The notes: generated from the letters alone by a model not told the origin. A stretch of 64,000 nt of DNA from Bretschneidera sinensis (GCA_023935145.1 CM043700.1:104686400-104750399), one strand, 5' to 3'. Counted from the first letter of the stretch, positions 1 through 11,053 are shown. A program made the numbers and translations.

Positions 1-183
1 CAATATAGACTCAACATTTATTTCTATCATTTTACCCTATGAAACTGATTCTAAAACGAAATTCACCAATCCCTGTGGAGATGATCTCGCACTTGAACAC
101 TATTCTACTATTGACCTTGTGCACTTGCAAGTAAAACAAATCCGATTATTTGCTTAATAATTTAGGTAGATAAACGCACAACA
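1..183 (+). repeat. Element A 5' LTR, last 183 bases
   Basis: These bases align closely with 11969-12151, the end of the 3' LTR, through the shared terminus ending GCACAACA. The rest of the 5' LTR lies left of the window. Confidence 0.9.
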
Positions 184-189
184 AAGTTT

Positions 190-207
190 TGGCGTCGTTG
201 TTGAGGA
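190..207 (+). other. Element A primer binding site (tRNA-Asp type, degenerate)
   Basis: TGGCGTCGTTGTTGAGGA starts six bases after the LTR end. It differs from the intact tRNA-Asp PBS seen in element F (43190-43207) by a few transitions. It primed minus-strand synthesis when the element was active. Confidence 0.85.
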
Positions 208-400
208 ATTATGCAAAATTTCGTTTTAGAATGATTTTCGTCTAATTTAATCATTGTTAGTTTATTTTATTCTGCTTTATTTTATCAAAAATCTAAAAAT
301 TTTAATTTTCAGTTTTTCACTTTTATTTTGCTTCATCAAAAACCTAATCTATTTTCTTTTCGTTTTTGTTTCAGGCACTACAGTAAAAGCTCTCTGTGAT

Positions 401-460
401 ACTGCGCTTGAGCATAATACTGTGCGATCAAGCGCATCACTCTGTGCGATCGAGCACATT
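401..460 (+). promoter_or_regulatory. Palindrome cluster in element A leader
   Basis: Three near-palindromes of the GCGATCGAGCGC type occur within 60 bases (about 403-416, 421-438 and 443-460), upstream of the recognisable gag. A pyrimidine run ending TTTCAG at 363-373 resembles a splice acceptor. The same motif recurs at 7268-7810, 8187-8260 and 11054-11162 in this element. The function is unknown. Confidence 0.6.
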
Positions 461-683
461 TGAGGCAGAGGCTACCCGAGCAGCAGTACTGAACTGCTGT
501 AATGAAGCAATTTTTGCTGATTCATACAAGGGCTTCGATCCAAGCATCCAACATTCTTTCCCCTCGATATAGAGCTTGAGCGAACTATTTGACAGTGGCT
601 TAGAAACAACTCTGAAGAGGTAGAGGAAGAATTCGAGGAAGAAGCACCAAAGGCGGAATAGATAGAAAATCAGCAACCACCTA

Positions 684-1195
684 AGCGAAGACCAATGAAG
701 CAATCTTTCATCCCACGGAACCTTGACTAGCCCTCTTGCATTGCTTATCAACCAGAGGTGGAAGATAACTACTACATATCGCCGCAGATACTCAGTGAAT
801 TGACTCACTTTAGGGGTACACTTAATGAGGATCCACACTTGCACCTTCGGGAGTTCTTCGACCTCTACAAGTTCCAGCACATCTGAGGCTTAGACCAAGA
901 AGGAATCAGGCTAATTCTTTTCCCTTTTTCCTTAAAAGATAATGCTAAACTATGGTACAATTCATTGCCTACAGCTTCTATCCACACTTGGGAGGGGTTA
1001 GCCAGCAAATTCCTAAGAAAATTTTTCCCAGCCTAAAAGACGAGGCAAATGAGAAAGGAAATTCAGTCTTTCCAACAAAAGGATGGAGACCTGGGGACAT
1101 TTCAACAAGCTGCTACTCAAATGCCCACATCACAATATACCTCAGGATGAACTGGTACAAGCTTTCTATGAAGGTTTAAGTGATACTAATAAAAG
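684..1195 (+). pseudogene. Element A gag, N-terminal part (broken)
   Basis: The translation, switching frame late, gives a retrotransposon gag core: an N-terminal PRNL-like stretch, then SELTHFRG, HLREFFDLYKF, LFPFSLKDNAKLWYNSLP and WEGLASKFLRKFFP. This matches the capsid (retrotrans_gag) domain of plant gypsy elements. There are in-frame stops near 729, 884 and 1036, and a frameshift before FYEGLSDTNKS at about 1163-1195. The frame is then interrupted by the reversed solo LTR at about 1196-2529 and resumes at 2530. No clear start codon is visible. Confidence 0.8.
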
Positions 1196-2529
1196 TATAC
1201 GCTCAAACTAATACACGGTTATTATGTATAGTTGAGGTGTCGATCCCACAAGGAAAAGCGAACTATAAGGAAAAGTGTAAACTTTAATACGAAACGATAA
1301 AATTCAAATGAGAAAATCTGAGTTTTGATAATAAAGTAATGTGAGAAAATTGTGTATATATAATGAAGAATATAAATGAGAAACAACAAGGTTCTGGGAA
1401 TGCTCCCTAGGTTCGTTGCCTTATTCCACTCTCGATTCAGTTCTTTTTATCTCGATTGCTAGTTTCACATCCCAAACAAGCAATCAGTGTATATTCAATC
1501 AAAGTACATGAAAACCCTAATGTAATTGCTATGAAGTACTCTTTGATTTCGATTCAAGCACACACAACCTATCCTATAGATTTATCAAGAAACGATAATA
1601 TATCTCAATGACAATATTGCAGTAATGGACAAACCTAAGAGATAAATCTACCGGAATCAATCACATCCAAACAACTTTACATAAGAAGAGCTTGACTAAA
1701 CTTATATGGAGGAGAAGGGTGCAATCATTGGATTAAGAAAATCTAAGATAAGAAGAACATAAATTGTAGCTGTCACATGAACCTAAATTCTTCTTGTTTA
1801 ATCAAAGAGTAACTCATAAACAATCTTTTAACAATAAATCCTTACAACTGAATCAAGAATGAAAATAAGAACAACTACACCTAGGGATTCATCCCTTTGC
1901 CTTGCTTGGAGATTAGTTGGCCATGGGGCTCATGCTTAAACACCGTAATGTCAAGCTCTCTCTTCCATTCTCAGCCTTCATGGATGCCCCTTTATCAAAC
2001 CCTAAGTGATCTATTTATAATACGAAAGTGCAAGGGTATTTTCGATTAAAAAATATCATTAAAAACCCTAATTAGGTATGGTGCAAAAATAAAGGTTTGT
2101 GTGCGCGCTGCGACTTGGCTTTTGGCTGGCTTTGTGGTGTTGCTAGAGGCCGCGGCCGAGCTAGTCCATGCAGTGGCTCAGACTGCCAGGCTGTGGCTCA
2201 GATTGGTCCAGCCTGTGGCTCAGTTTGATGGTCTTCTTGGCTCTTTTAAACAAGGTTCTAGAGGCTGCGGTGCACAGCCTTGGATCTCTTCGTTTTGTAC
2301 TTCCGCGATCATGCCTTCACTCCAGTATGCATTGAATCATCGTGCTTTAAGCTATGATAGCTTTCCATCTTTTTTGAACTCAAAGTACCTGAAAATGCAC
2401 CCAAATAGATCAATGATCCAAGAATGACACTTTATAGTTGTGAAGGTATAAAAGTGTAATTCAAACCTAGATCAACCATAAAATGCCAACAAATAAGTAC
2501 TATTAAGATGTATTTTATGACTCTCATCA
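1196..2529 (-). repeat. Solo LTR of family B inserted in element A gag
   Basis: The reverse complement of 2529-1196 aligns with the LTRs of element B. It starts TGATGAGAGTC (B has TGATGAGAGCC), has a reversed TATA (TATTTATAA near 2012-2021), the block around the CCTAGGTGTAG motif and a similar 3' end. It contains the perfect palindrome GGCCGCGGCC at 2148-2157. The gag frame ends at 1195 and resumes at 2530, which defines the insertion. No convincing 5-bp target duplication is visible, and the 1196 boundary is uncertain by several bases. Confidence 0.85.
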
Positions 2530-3330
2530 TGGATTCAAGTTGTGGAGGAGTGCTGATGGAGAAAAGCAGAGAAGAAGCCATGGAGCTATTCAAGACCTTA
2601 AGTGAACACACCCAAAAATTCTCCTCTCGAGGTAGACATGCATCCAAGAGCAAAGGGATGTATGAGGTGAACCTAAATGGAGGATCCTCTACCCAAATAG
2701 CTGCTATAAAGAGGAAGCTAGATCTACTTATGAAAGCCGTGACTACTCAGAATTCCTCACCGAGTCAACCAGCTACACCACTCTAGGTATGTACCATATG
2801 TTCTCAATTTGATCATAATACTAAGACATATCCTTTGTATTTATCTGCAGGCCCTGAGCAAGCAAATTATGTTGGACTAAACATTATCCGCCAAAGAACA
2901 ATTCGTATGCAAATACTTATAACTCTAGATGGCGAAATCATCCAAACTTTTCTTGGAGCAACAATTAAAATAGTCAAGGGCAGCAAAGGAACTCCCAACC
3001 AGTAGCCCATTCAGTTCCCAAAACAAAGAAAACTGATCTAGAGAGTCTTGTGAGGCAACTAGAAACTCAACAACAACAGTTGATGAGTTCACAAGATCAG
3101 TTCATAGCATATGAAAAGCAATTTTGGACTGAGTTAAGATAGACCACAGCGAAACATGAATAAGCCATTCAAAGGCTAGAGGTACAAATGGGGTAACTGG
3201 CTAAAGAATTGAGTGGCAAAAAGCAAGGCGAGCTTCCAGCTCAAACACTACTTAACCCAAAAGGACACCAGCAACTGAAAGCTGTCACAATCTAAAGAAT
3301 GGTAAGGTGATAGGGACCGATGAATCTGTA
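2530..3330 (+). pseudogene. Element A gag, C-terminal part with zinc knuckle remnant
   Basis: Gag resumes with MDSSCGGVLMEKS and EAMELFKTLSEHTQ, open to a stop at 2784. A zinc knuckle follows at 2790-2831 as CX2CX4HX4Y, the last Cys having become Tyr. The tail has a glutamine-rich coil-like stretch (LETQQQQLMSSQDQF) and a NPKGHQQ motif typical of gag ends in this group. Several stops break the frame. The product would have been the nucleocapsid part that packages genomic RNA. Confidence 0.8.
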
Positions 3331-3379
3331 ACAGCATCTATAGAGAAACCATTGGCATCAAAGGTAAGTGAGACGGAGA

Positions 3380-3990
3380 AGGTGAATGCACCACCCTTCC
3401 CGTAAAGGTTAGTTAAACAAAAGAAAGAAAATAAACTGCTTGATATCTTTGAAACCTTGCAAAAAGTTGAAATAAAAATTCCCTTATTAGATGCAATATA
3501 ACAAATACCTTCTTATGCTAAGTTTTTAAAAGATTGTTGCACTCATAAGAGGAAGTTTCAGGAACATGAGATGGTAGCTTTAATTGAAGAAGTAAGTGTT
3601 GTGCTATTAAGAAAACTACCACCAAAACTGAAAGATCCGGGTAGTTCCAGTATTCCCTACAGGATAGGTGATAAGCTGTTTGAGTGAGCATTACTAGATT
3701 TGGGAGCGGGTGTAAATTTGCTACCATACACTAGGTTTGGGGGAGCTTCAACCGACTTCCGTCACCTTGCAATTGGCAGACAAAAGCATCAAACGACCTA
3801 GAGGTATTCTTGAGGATGTCTTGGTAAAGGTGGGTGAGTTTATTTTACTTGCTGACTTTATTGTGTTAGATATAGAGGAATGCCCTATGCCATTACCTCT
3901 ACCCATCATCTTAGGAAGAACCTTCATGAGAACCGCTGACACAAAGATTTGCATGAAAAAGGGTATAGTCAGTATGAAGGTAAATGGTTA
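3380..3990 (+). pseudogene. Element A aspartic protease (broken)
   Basis: The region reads IPSYAKFLKD, then LLDLGAGVNLLPY with the catalytic Asp at 3697. After a frameshift it continues as LQLADKSIKRPRGILEDVLVKVGEF and PIILGRTFM. This is the retropepsin-like protease of plant gypsy elements, which processes the polyprotein. The usual DLGAS motif reads DLGAG. An in-frame stop lies just before the catalytic motif (3685) and a frameshift follows at about 3730, so it is inactive. Confidence 0.85.
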
Positions 3991-4348
3991 GAAAATAGAG
4001 TTTAAAATATTTGATGCATTAAAACTACCTCAAGATGATATGGAGTGCTTTAATGTATGTATGATGCAAACTTTTGTTGAGCAAGCTTTTCAGGTCCATC
4101 ACACTGATCCATTGGAGACTACCCTTACCCAAAGTTTTACTAAAGCGGATATTGAGCAAGAACCTGAAGATGTTATTAATGACATCATTAAAGCTGTGCA
4201 CCTCCTTGAGGCATCTCCAAGACATCCAAGTAAGTATGCCCCTCAATTTGAATCTCTCATACCTACTAATACTACTCTTCTCCCTTCTATTGTCCAGGCA
4301 CCAACCTTGAAATTGAAGCAGCTGCCATAACATCTAACTTATGCTTAT

Positions 4349-5380
4349 TTGGGAGAAAAGAAGACATTACTTGTGATTGTGGCTGCCAATTTAAGTATTG
4401 GAGAAGAGGAGAAACTATTGAGAGTTCTTAGGGAGCATAGATCTGCCATTGGATGGACCATTGCTGAAATAAAAGGGATAAGTCCAGCTAAATGCATGCA
4501 TCATATCTACCTTGAGCATGAAGCAAAACCCACTCAAGTTGCTCAAAGAAGACTTAACCCACATATGAAAGAGGTAGTAAAAGCCGAGGTATTAAAACTA
4601 TTAGATGTTGGCATTATCTACCCCATCTCAAATAGTAAATGGGTAAGTCCAATCCAAGTTGTTCCTAAAAAGAGTGGGATCACTATGGTGAAGAATGAAG
4701 ATGAGGAGCTCATACCTACAAGAAAAACAACTGGTTGGAGGGTATGTATTGATTACAGAAGATTAAACAAGGTAACCAGAAAATACCACTTCCCCTTGCC
4801 ATTCATTGATCAGATGTTAGAGAGTTAGCTGGCCATAACTATTATTGTTTCTTGGATGGGTACAGTGGGTACAACCAGATTGCCATAGCATCTGAGGACC
4901 AAGAAAAGACTACATTCACATATCCTTTTAGTACATTTGCTTATCGAAGGATGCCATTTGGTTTATGTAATGCACCAGCCACCTTTCAAAGATGTATGAT
5001 GAGCATATTTTCCGACATGGTAGAGAAATTCATTGAGATATTCATGGATGATTTCAGTGTTTTTGGTTCCAATTTTAATGAATGCCTAAATCATCTAGAG
5101 AGTGTCCTAAAAAGATGGAAGAGAGCAACTTAGTGTTGAATTGGGAGAAATGTCACTTTATGGTTCAACAAGGTATAGTGTTGGGTCATTCCATCTCCAA
5201 CAAAGGTATTGAGGTAGACAAAGCCAAAATAGATATCATTTCAAAATTACCCCCTCCTTTAACAGTCAAGGGAGTCAGAAGTTTCCTTGGACATGTTGGA
5301 TTCTATAGACGATTCATCAAGGATTTCTCCAAGATCTCTAGACCTCTATGTGCATTGTTAGCTAAAGATACCAAGTTTGA
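4349..5380 (+). pseudogene. Element A reverse transcriptase (broken)
   Basis: 4349-4828 carries the linker and fingers (IIYPISNSKWVSPIQVVPKKSG, VCIDYRRLNKVTRK, LPFIDQML). A one-base loss near 4823 shifts the frame into 4852-5133, with the palm (FLDGYSGYNQI, RMPFGLCNAPATFQ) and catalytic FMDD at 5041-5052, the gypsy form of YMDD. A second one-base loss near 5117 (TGT to TG) shifts into 5082-5585, which carries the thumb ([24 protein letters not shown]). Apart from these two frameshifts the domain is well conserved. Confidence 0.9.
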
Positions 5381-5469
5381 ATGGATTGATAACTGTATGA
5401 CAGACTTCAACACATTGAAGGATGTGCTCACCTCCGCCCCAATAATGATGGCACCAGATTGGAATCTTC

Positions 5470-5860
5470 CATTTGAGCTGATGTGCGATGCCAGTGACTT
5501 CACCTTGGGAGCTGTCTTAGGTCAAAGAATCAATAAAATTCCTCATGTTATTTACTATGCTTCTCGAACCTTAAATGATGCTTAGCTTAACTATTCTACC
5601 ACTAAAAAGGAATTTTTAGTTGTTATTTTTGCTTTAGAGAAGTTTAGATCATATCTGATTGGCTCTAAGGTTATTGTATTTACTGATCATGCTGCTTTGA
5701 GATATCTGTTTTCTAAGAAAGATACTAAGCCTAGGTTAATCAAATGGGTACTCTTATTGCAAGAATTTAACTTGGAGATCAAAGACAAGCAAGGCAATGA
5801 GAATGTGGTTGCAGATCATTTATCAAGGCTACCCTATGGGAATGACAAAAATGAGCTACC
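5470..5860 (+). pseudogene. Element A RNase H (broken)
   Basis: This follows RT in the same polyprotein. FELMCDASDFTLGAVLGQ gives the first catalytic Asp (about 5485), then YYASRTLNDA and a stop at 5583-5585, where a CAG codon appears to have become TAG. The frame continues with [20 protein letters not shown] and [11 protein letters not shown]. The enzyme degrades the RNA of RNA-DNA hybrids during reverse transcription. Confidence 0.85.
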
Positions 5861-5989
5861 TTTGAATGAGAATTTCCCTGATGAACAATTGTTTGCACTA
5901 GAGGTAACACTTCCATGGTATGCTGATATTGTCAATTATCTAACTGCTAAGGTGTTTCCTCCAGGTATGACTAATCAAGGAAAGAAGTG

Positions 5990-7249
5990 ACTGATATCTA
6001 TGTCTCGACACTACCATGGGGATGACCCTTACCTCTTCAAATTTTGTCCCGATCAAATCATCAGAAGGTGTGTCTCAGAAGAGGAGCACTTGAGCTTATT
6101 ACAACATTGCCATCAGTTTGCTTGTGGAAGACATTTTGGGGCCAAGAAAAAAACACTTAAGGTACTACAATCCGATTTTTATTGGCCTAATCTGTTTAAA
6201 GACACCTTCTCATTCTATAGCTCATGTGATAGATGCCAGCGAACAGGTAACATCTCATCCCGAAATCAGATGCCCCTACAAAATATTCATATAGTGGAAC
6301 TTTTTGATGTATGGGGCACTGATTTCATGGGTCCATTCCCCAACTCCTTTGGTTATTTATTTATTCTTGTGGGTGTGGATTATGTGTCCAAATGGGTCGA
6401 GGCTGTCCCCTTAAGGACTAATGATCATAAAGTGGTTGTGAAGTTTCTACAGGATAACATCTTTACCTGTTTTGGGACACCAAAGCGATCATCAGTGACG
6501 GTGGCAGCGACTTTCATCATCATTCTTTTGCCGAACTCATAAGAAAATATGGGATCACCCATAAGATTTGCACTCCATATCACCCTTAGATTAGTGGCCA
6601 AGTGGAGATAAGTAACCGAGAAATCGAAAGCATCCTAGAGCGGATCGTGAATCCTAATCAGAAAGATTGGTCTTTGAGACTAAATGATGCTCTATGGGCA
6701 TATAGGATAGCTTACAAGACACCAATTGGGATGTCCCCATACCGCTTAGTCTTTGGTAAAGAGCTAGAACATCAAGCATATTGGGCCATTAAACAGTTCA
6801 ATTTTGATATGAAACAAGCAGGTTAGAAGAGGAAGCTGCACTTAAATGAGCTAGAAGAATTAAAGTATGATGCGTATGAGAATGCCAAGCTCTACAAAGA
6901 AAGGACCAAAGCCTATCATGATAAACAACTAGTGAGGAAAGAGTTTCACGTGGGACAAAGGGTGTTGCTCTACAACTCAAGATTAGGACTATTCCCAGGC
7001 AAACTAAAGTCCTGGTGGTCTGGTCCGTATGTGGTCACCAAGGTTTTTTCTCATGGTGCTTTGGAGATTTATAGTTCCAATGGCAATCAGACATTCACAG
7101 TCAATGGACACCGAGTCAAACTATACCTTGATCTCAACATGCCTCCTAGAGACGAGGACTTGGCACTTCAAACTGTTCAATATATAGCTGATCTAAGGGC
7201 ACTTGAGCCACATGAGGTGGGCTTTAAGTGCCCCCTTCAAAGAGAGTAG
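5990..7249 (+). pseudogene. Element A integrase (broken)
   Basis: The zinc-binding HHCC region is at about 6110-6240 ([18 protein letters not shown]). The core has its first Asp in WGTDFMGPF near 6321, its second in IISDGGSDF near 6499 (reached only after a frameshift at about 6483), and its Glu in GQVEISNRE near 6606. A stop interrupts PYHPxTSG at about 6588-6590 (CAG to TAG). After a further stop near 6825 the C-terminal DNA-binding region reads RKEFHVGQRVLLYNSR and KLKSWWSGPYVV, ending at 7249. Confidence 0.88.
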
Positions 7250-7267
7250 CACTGAAGCTACTATAGA

Positions 7268-7810
7268 GAGCGCTTGAGCAATTCCCACTTTCATAACCAT
7301 ATAGCTCAAGCGCTTCTATTGAGGTTAGTGGTACTAAGCCCACTAAAGTACGGTATGGTTGTATTGTTCTCAACTCATTATTTTAGTCTTGGTAAGGTTT
7401 AAATTTTCTATATATACTGCCTTACGCTCGAGCGCACCACGTAATGTGCTCAAGTGCACCTTCACTTTACACTCTATAGCGCACGAGCGCACCCCAACAC
7501 ACACTTGCGCACAAGTGCGATCGTAGGTTGTATTGTTATTAACTCATTATTTTAGTCTTGGTAAGGTTTAAATTTTCTATACATACTGCCTTACGCTCGA
7601 GTGCACCACACAATGTGCTCGAGCACAACTTCACCCTGCACTCTATAGCGCACAAGCACACATCCAACACACACTTGCGCACAAGTGTGATTGAGCGCAC
7701 TTCACCATGCGCTCGAGTGCACTCGGGGAAAAGAAGGCACGTGAGGTTTTTTAAGTCACACTTAGCTCATAATACACATTCATCTCTGCTTACGCTCTAG
7801 CGCACCCCTC
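7268..7810 (+). promoter_or_regulatory. Palindrome-rich pol-ORF3 spacer of element A
   Basis: This noncoding spacer after integrase holds many GCGCTCGAGCGC-like motifs: GAGCGCTTGAGC near 7268, its inverse near 7304, and repeated CGCTCGAGCGCACC and GCGCACAAGTGCGATC. It includes a 169-bp tandem duplication and a TATA-like CTATATATAC. The same motif family lies upstream of the TATA box in this element's LTR. I infer a promoter for the downstream ORF3; nothing in the DNA proves transcription. Confidence 0.6.
7357..7694 (+). repeat. 169-bp tandem duplication with TATA-like site
   Basis: Copy 1 (7357-7525) and copy 2 (7526-7694) both start GGTTGTATTGTT and carry TTAGTCTTGGTAAGG, a TATA-like site (TATATATA at 7409-7416, TATACATA in copy 2) and the same set of CTCGAG and GCGCAC motifs. 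The copies differ at scattered positions, so the duplication is not recent. Confidence 0.9.
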
Positions 7811-8186
7811 ACTCTATCTGTCACACTTGCCATAGTCTTGCACAATATCTGCTTCAAAACCTCCCTCTCACCACCGACACTCCACCACAATCACCACCTT
7901 ACCACCGTCAACCACTCTACCACCAGTACTTACTTCCTCTTTCCCCCATCACACACCACCGCACTTACCGAAGTAGATACGGTATACCATGCTAATTTTT
8001 TGTTTCTAATTCGTTGCCCACCATCACACATGGTTTTTTATTTATACTTTCATCCTATTATGTATTACATTGTGTTTTGGTTGTTGTGTTTCATGTTTAC
8101 AGGAGGTTGGGATCGAGTTCGTGTGAATTTCACAGCTTCCAGCTTCTATCACACATAAACTGTTCGACCAATTGCCTGAACGAGTG
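7811..8186 (+). other. Pyrimidine/CA-rich stretch before ORF3 of element A
   Basis: This part is rich in CAC and CTC triplets, resembling a plant 5' UTR, and has an acceptor-like GTTTACAG at about 8095-8102. I see no coding similarity in the open frames here and treat them as chance. Confidence 0.4.
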
Positions 8187-8260
8187 CGATCGAGTGCCAG
8201 ACTCCTGTGATCGAGCGAACACCACTCCTTGCGATCGAGCACATAAACACCTGTGATCGA
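8187..8260 (+). promoter_or_regulatory. Palindrome cluster just before ORF3 of element A
   Basis: Four copies of a TGCGATCGAGCAC-like motif lie about 24-26 bases apart, directly upstream of the ORF3 ATG at 8289. This mirrors the cluster ahead of gag at 401-460. Confidence 0.65.
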
Positions 8261-8288
8261 GCATATTTACACCAAAAGCTACACCACA

Positions 8289-9440
8289 ATGCATAAACAA
8301 GTAGCTTCCAGTTCTCGAGCCTTCAGCAGCCGTCCCCAATCCACCCGACCTAGTTTCGAACAACGAGAAATCTTGTTCGAGACTAAATTCAATATAGATG
8401 TGGACTTTAAGAGCTTTGACTCCACGTGATGGGCGGTCCAAGAATTCAAGGTCCAGGGACTCAAGTAGCTATTCAAGCCGGTTTGCTCGACAGTCTATGC
8501 ATGATTCGTTGTCAGCTTCTACAAGAACCTGTTCTATGACTGCACCAGACCAGAGATTCTATTCTCCTCAGTCTAGGGCAAGTTCATTGAGCTGACCACC
8601 ATTGACATTGCCACTGCCCTCCACTATTGTGACAAGTCCCCACTGGAGGACACCCATATGGAGGAGCAACCATACCCGTTTCCCCTGCCCCATATCATCA
8701 AGGATATGTGTACGGGCCAGTACGCAAACCGGTATAACAATGCGGGGAGTCGGTTGAAGTTGCCTCCTCCCTTGTGGCTAGTGGACTCCATCCTCCAGTG
8801 TAATGTGTGCCCCTTGAGGCACAAGATTCAGTGGAGGGACTAGTTCATATAGGCCCTATACACATTTCATCAGGGACACTGGTACTCCATTCCATCAATC
8901 ATATGGCGCCAGATACACAAGTTTTGGGACCACATACATGGCCGTCAGACCACTATGGCTAATGCATGGGGGCTCCCTTTCCCCTTCTTACTCAGCCACA
9001 TCTTCAAGAAGAAGGGGATCAAGGGCTCCTCACTCGACGGACCAGTGAGTGACCACCCTTTCTTTAGGAGGAGTCAGTGGAGCTTGAGTCAGTCCCATAT
9101 GCCCCGAGGACCCCGGGAGCATATTCCTACTGATGAGCTTGTGGCTGATAATCCTATGGACATCGAGCACCCCATAAAGAGCCCTATTTGAGAGGAGGAC
9201 CAGCTAGATATGGGGTCCATATAGTACCAACACCTCCTAAAGGAGCTGTCCTCCTTCCACTATGAGCTCTTCGACATCCGCCGGGAGGACAGGGAGGCGA
9301 CCATATTGATCCATCAACAGATAGATGGTTTGGAGGCACAGTTTGCATAACAGGAGGCGATGGTCTAGGCCATCCTCGATCTACTACCTCCCACACCCAG
9401 TACCTCATCGACTGCACCACCTGGAGACTAGCAGTGAGAG
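8289..9440 (+). pseudogene. Element A ORF3 (plant transposon protein of unknown role)
   Basis: The frame opens at an ATG (MHKQVASSSRAFSS) directly after the palindrome cluster and runs to a stop at about 8429. With frame changes it continues as SFYKNLFYD, GKFIEL, PYPFPLPHIIKDMCTGQYANR, GSRLKLPPPLWLVDSILQ, WYSIPSIIWRQIHKFWD and AWGLPFPFLLSHIFKKKGIKG. I recognise these phrases as those of the large plant-specific family annotated as putative plant transposon protein, found as a third ORF after pol. Its function is not established; in Athila the position is that of an env-like gene, but I see no signal peptide or membrane segment. Multiple stops and shifts make it a pseudogene. Confidence 0.75.
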
Positions 9441-9710
9441 GATACCCCATCTGGTTGAAGACGTAAAACTTAGCGCTCATGGGAGGCACCCCACAACATA
9501 TCCTTTCATTCTAGTATTTTATTTTATTTATCATTAGTATTTATTTTTATTTACCTATTTATTATTAATATTTCTTGTTTTCCAGCACAACATTTGTTTT
9601 TCTTTTTCCAAAACATAGTGCGTGCATCAAGTTCAAGTTTGAGGGTGTGCTACGAGCCATGCTAGCCATCTAGTTCCCCATCTCATAGGTCAGATCTTTC
9701 CATATCACTC

Positions 9711-9746
9711 ACACATTGGGGACAATGTGTACATTAAGTTTGGGGG
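9711..9746 (+). promoter_or_regulatory. Conserved hairpin plus polypurine-like tract
   Basis: A perfect 8-bp stem (ACACATTG and CAATGTGT) encloses a GGGA loop at 9711-9730. AAGTTTGGGGG follows at 9736-9746 and resembles the true polypurine tract near 10855. The same unit occurs in F (split by E3), in A' on the minus strand, and in a diverged form in B. Confidence 0.7.
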
Positions 9747-10130
9747 TATAGGAGAGACATTCACACACTATATCCAGTTTTTTTTTTGAAAAAGATAAAT
9801 GCATATTCATTTTGTTTTGAAAATTTTGGTTGATTTAAAATAAATATTATGATAAAACTTCATCAATAAGCTTAAAATCTATAACAGATAGTCTAGTAAT
9901 AAGAGTTTTAAAAGTTTAATTACCTACCTCTAGGCAATTAAGAATTCACAAGTTTGATCTAAATCTTACACGAGCACATTAGCACACAATTGTGTGGCGT
10001 ATGACATATAATTTTTATGTATATATTTCCATGACCTAACTATAATCGGATAACTTGTTAGAAGAACACTTTGGCATAGAAAAATAAAGAAAAATGTTTA
10101 TCATGCAAAAAGAGAAAACAAAATGCTCAT

Positions 10131-10305
10131 AATAATCATTAAATAAACTTTCCACTGAGTAACTGGACCTCTTGCCTCAGTAAGCAGTGAGTGTTCACGT
10201 CAAAAGGTGGAAATTATGCATATAACGATCATTAAATAAAGTTTTTACTAAGTAACTGGACCTCTTACCTCAGTAAGTAGTGAGTGTTCACGTCAAAAAG
10301 TGGGG
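10131..10305 (+). repeat. Tandem duplication of a conserved noncoding block
   Basis: Two copies (about 10131-10212 and 10225-10305) contain ACTGAGTAACTGG, GACCTCTTGCCTCAGT and GTGTTCACGTCAAAA. ACTGAG and CTCAGT can pair as a 6-bp stem around a 16-base loop. F has one copy (57400-57475) and A' has two on the minus strand (63015-63190). Confidence 0.85.
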
Positions 10306-10854
10306 ATTTTTACTTGGTAGCATTAAGACCAGTTAGTTTCGTACCCTTTTTAACTCGAGTTAGTAAGTCCTTAGGGGTGTCTTTACACCTAATGCCCTAA
10401 AACCATCTAATTTGGGAGTTATTGGCTAAACACTCGCTACACGGGTCAATTAGAAAGCTTAATGGAACTTAACGTGGCAAAAATCTCATGATAAAAAGAA
10501 AAAGAAAAGAAATAGAACTATGCCATTATTGTTCATTCTAATAGGAAATTTGATGAAAGTTAAGACATTGAAACATTATACATTAAAAATTGTGTGGAAG
10601 CTTCGTCTTTTATGTGCTAATTCACACACACTAAGACGAACTTGTGATGACTTAAACCAGTCTTGTGTAAGTAATTAAAATTTTAATCTCTTATTCATTG
10701 CAAAGATGTGTTTATATTTTAAGCCTACTCATGAACGAATATCATAGTTTTATGTACAACACAAAATTTCAAAAAAATCATGAATGATGAATTTATCTTT
10801 GATTTTGTTTTTATATAGTCTTTCGTTTTGCATTGCTAAGGGACTAGCAATATG

Positions 10855-10868
10855 TAAGTTCGGGGGTG
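10855..10868 (+). other. Element A polypurine tract
   Basis: AAGTTCGGGGGTG directly precedes the 3' LTR start (TGATAAGTGC). This is the plus-strand primer site. Confidence 0.8.
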
Positions 10869-11053
10869 TGATAAGTGCTTAAATAGTCATATTTAAGCCC
10901 CTTAATTTACACTTGTTAGGCTTTCTGCTTATGTATTTTAGTAGATTCTACTTCATTTTTGTGTTTTCTGTGTTTTTCATAGGTCTTTGAAGAAAATATG
11001 ACATTTTGGAGCTCTAAGGAAGAAAAAGTGAAGATCTGCAAACCAGCTAGGTC

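Larger units (their letters stand above)
9441..10854 (+). other. 3' noncoding region of element A
   Basis: This is an AT-rich noncoding stretch between ORF3 and the 3' LTR. It contains a hairpin plus purine tract (9711-9746), a duplicated conserved block (10131-10305) and a block near 10365-10420 (GGGGTGTCTTTACACC) that is conserved in elements F and A'. I see no coding sequence. Confidence 0.8.

Noticed and set aside
437..880. 147-codon minus-strand frame
   Set aside because: Antisense of the element A gag leader; the plus strand carries the recognisable gag.
1181..1195. TGATACTAATAAAAG as the end of the solo B LTR
   Set aside because: These bases encode SDTNKS and continue the gag frame, so they belong to element A, not to the insertion.
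7838..8158. Open frame of 106 codons (MHNICFKTSLSPP...)
   Set aside because: Low complexity from a CAC/CTC-rich noncoding spacer, no similarity to known domains, and overlapping frames of equal length.
8289..9440. Calling A ORF3 an envelope gene
   Set aside because: No signal peptide, transmembrane segment or cleavage motif is visible; only the position is env-like.
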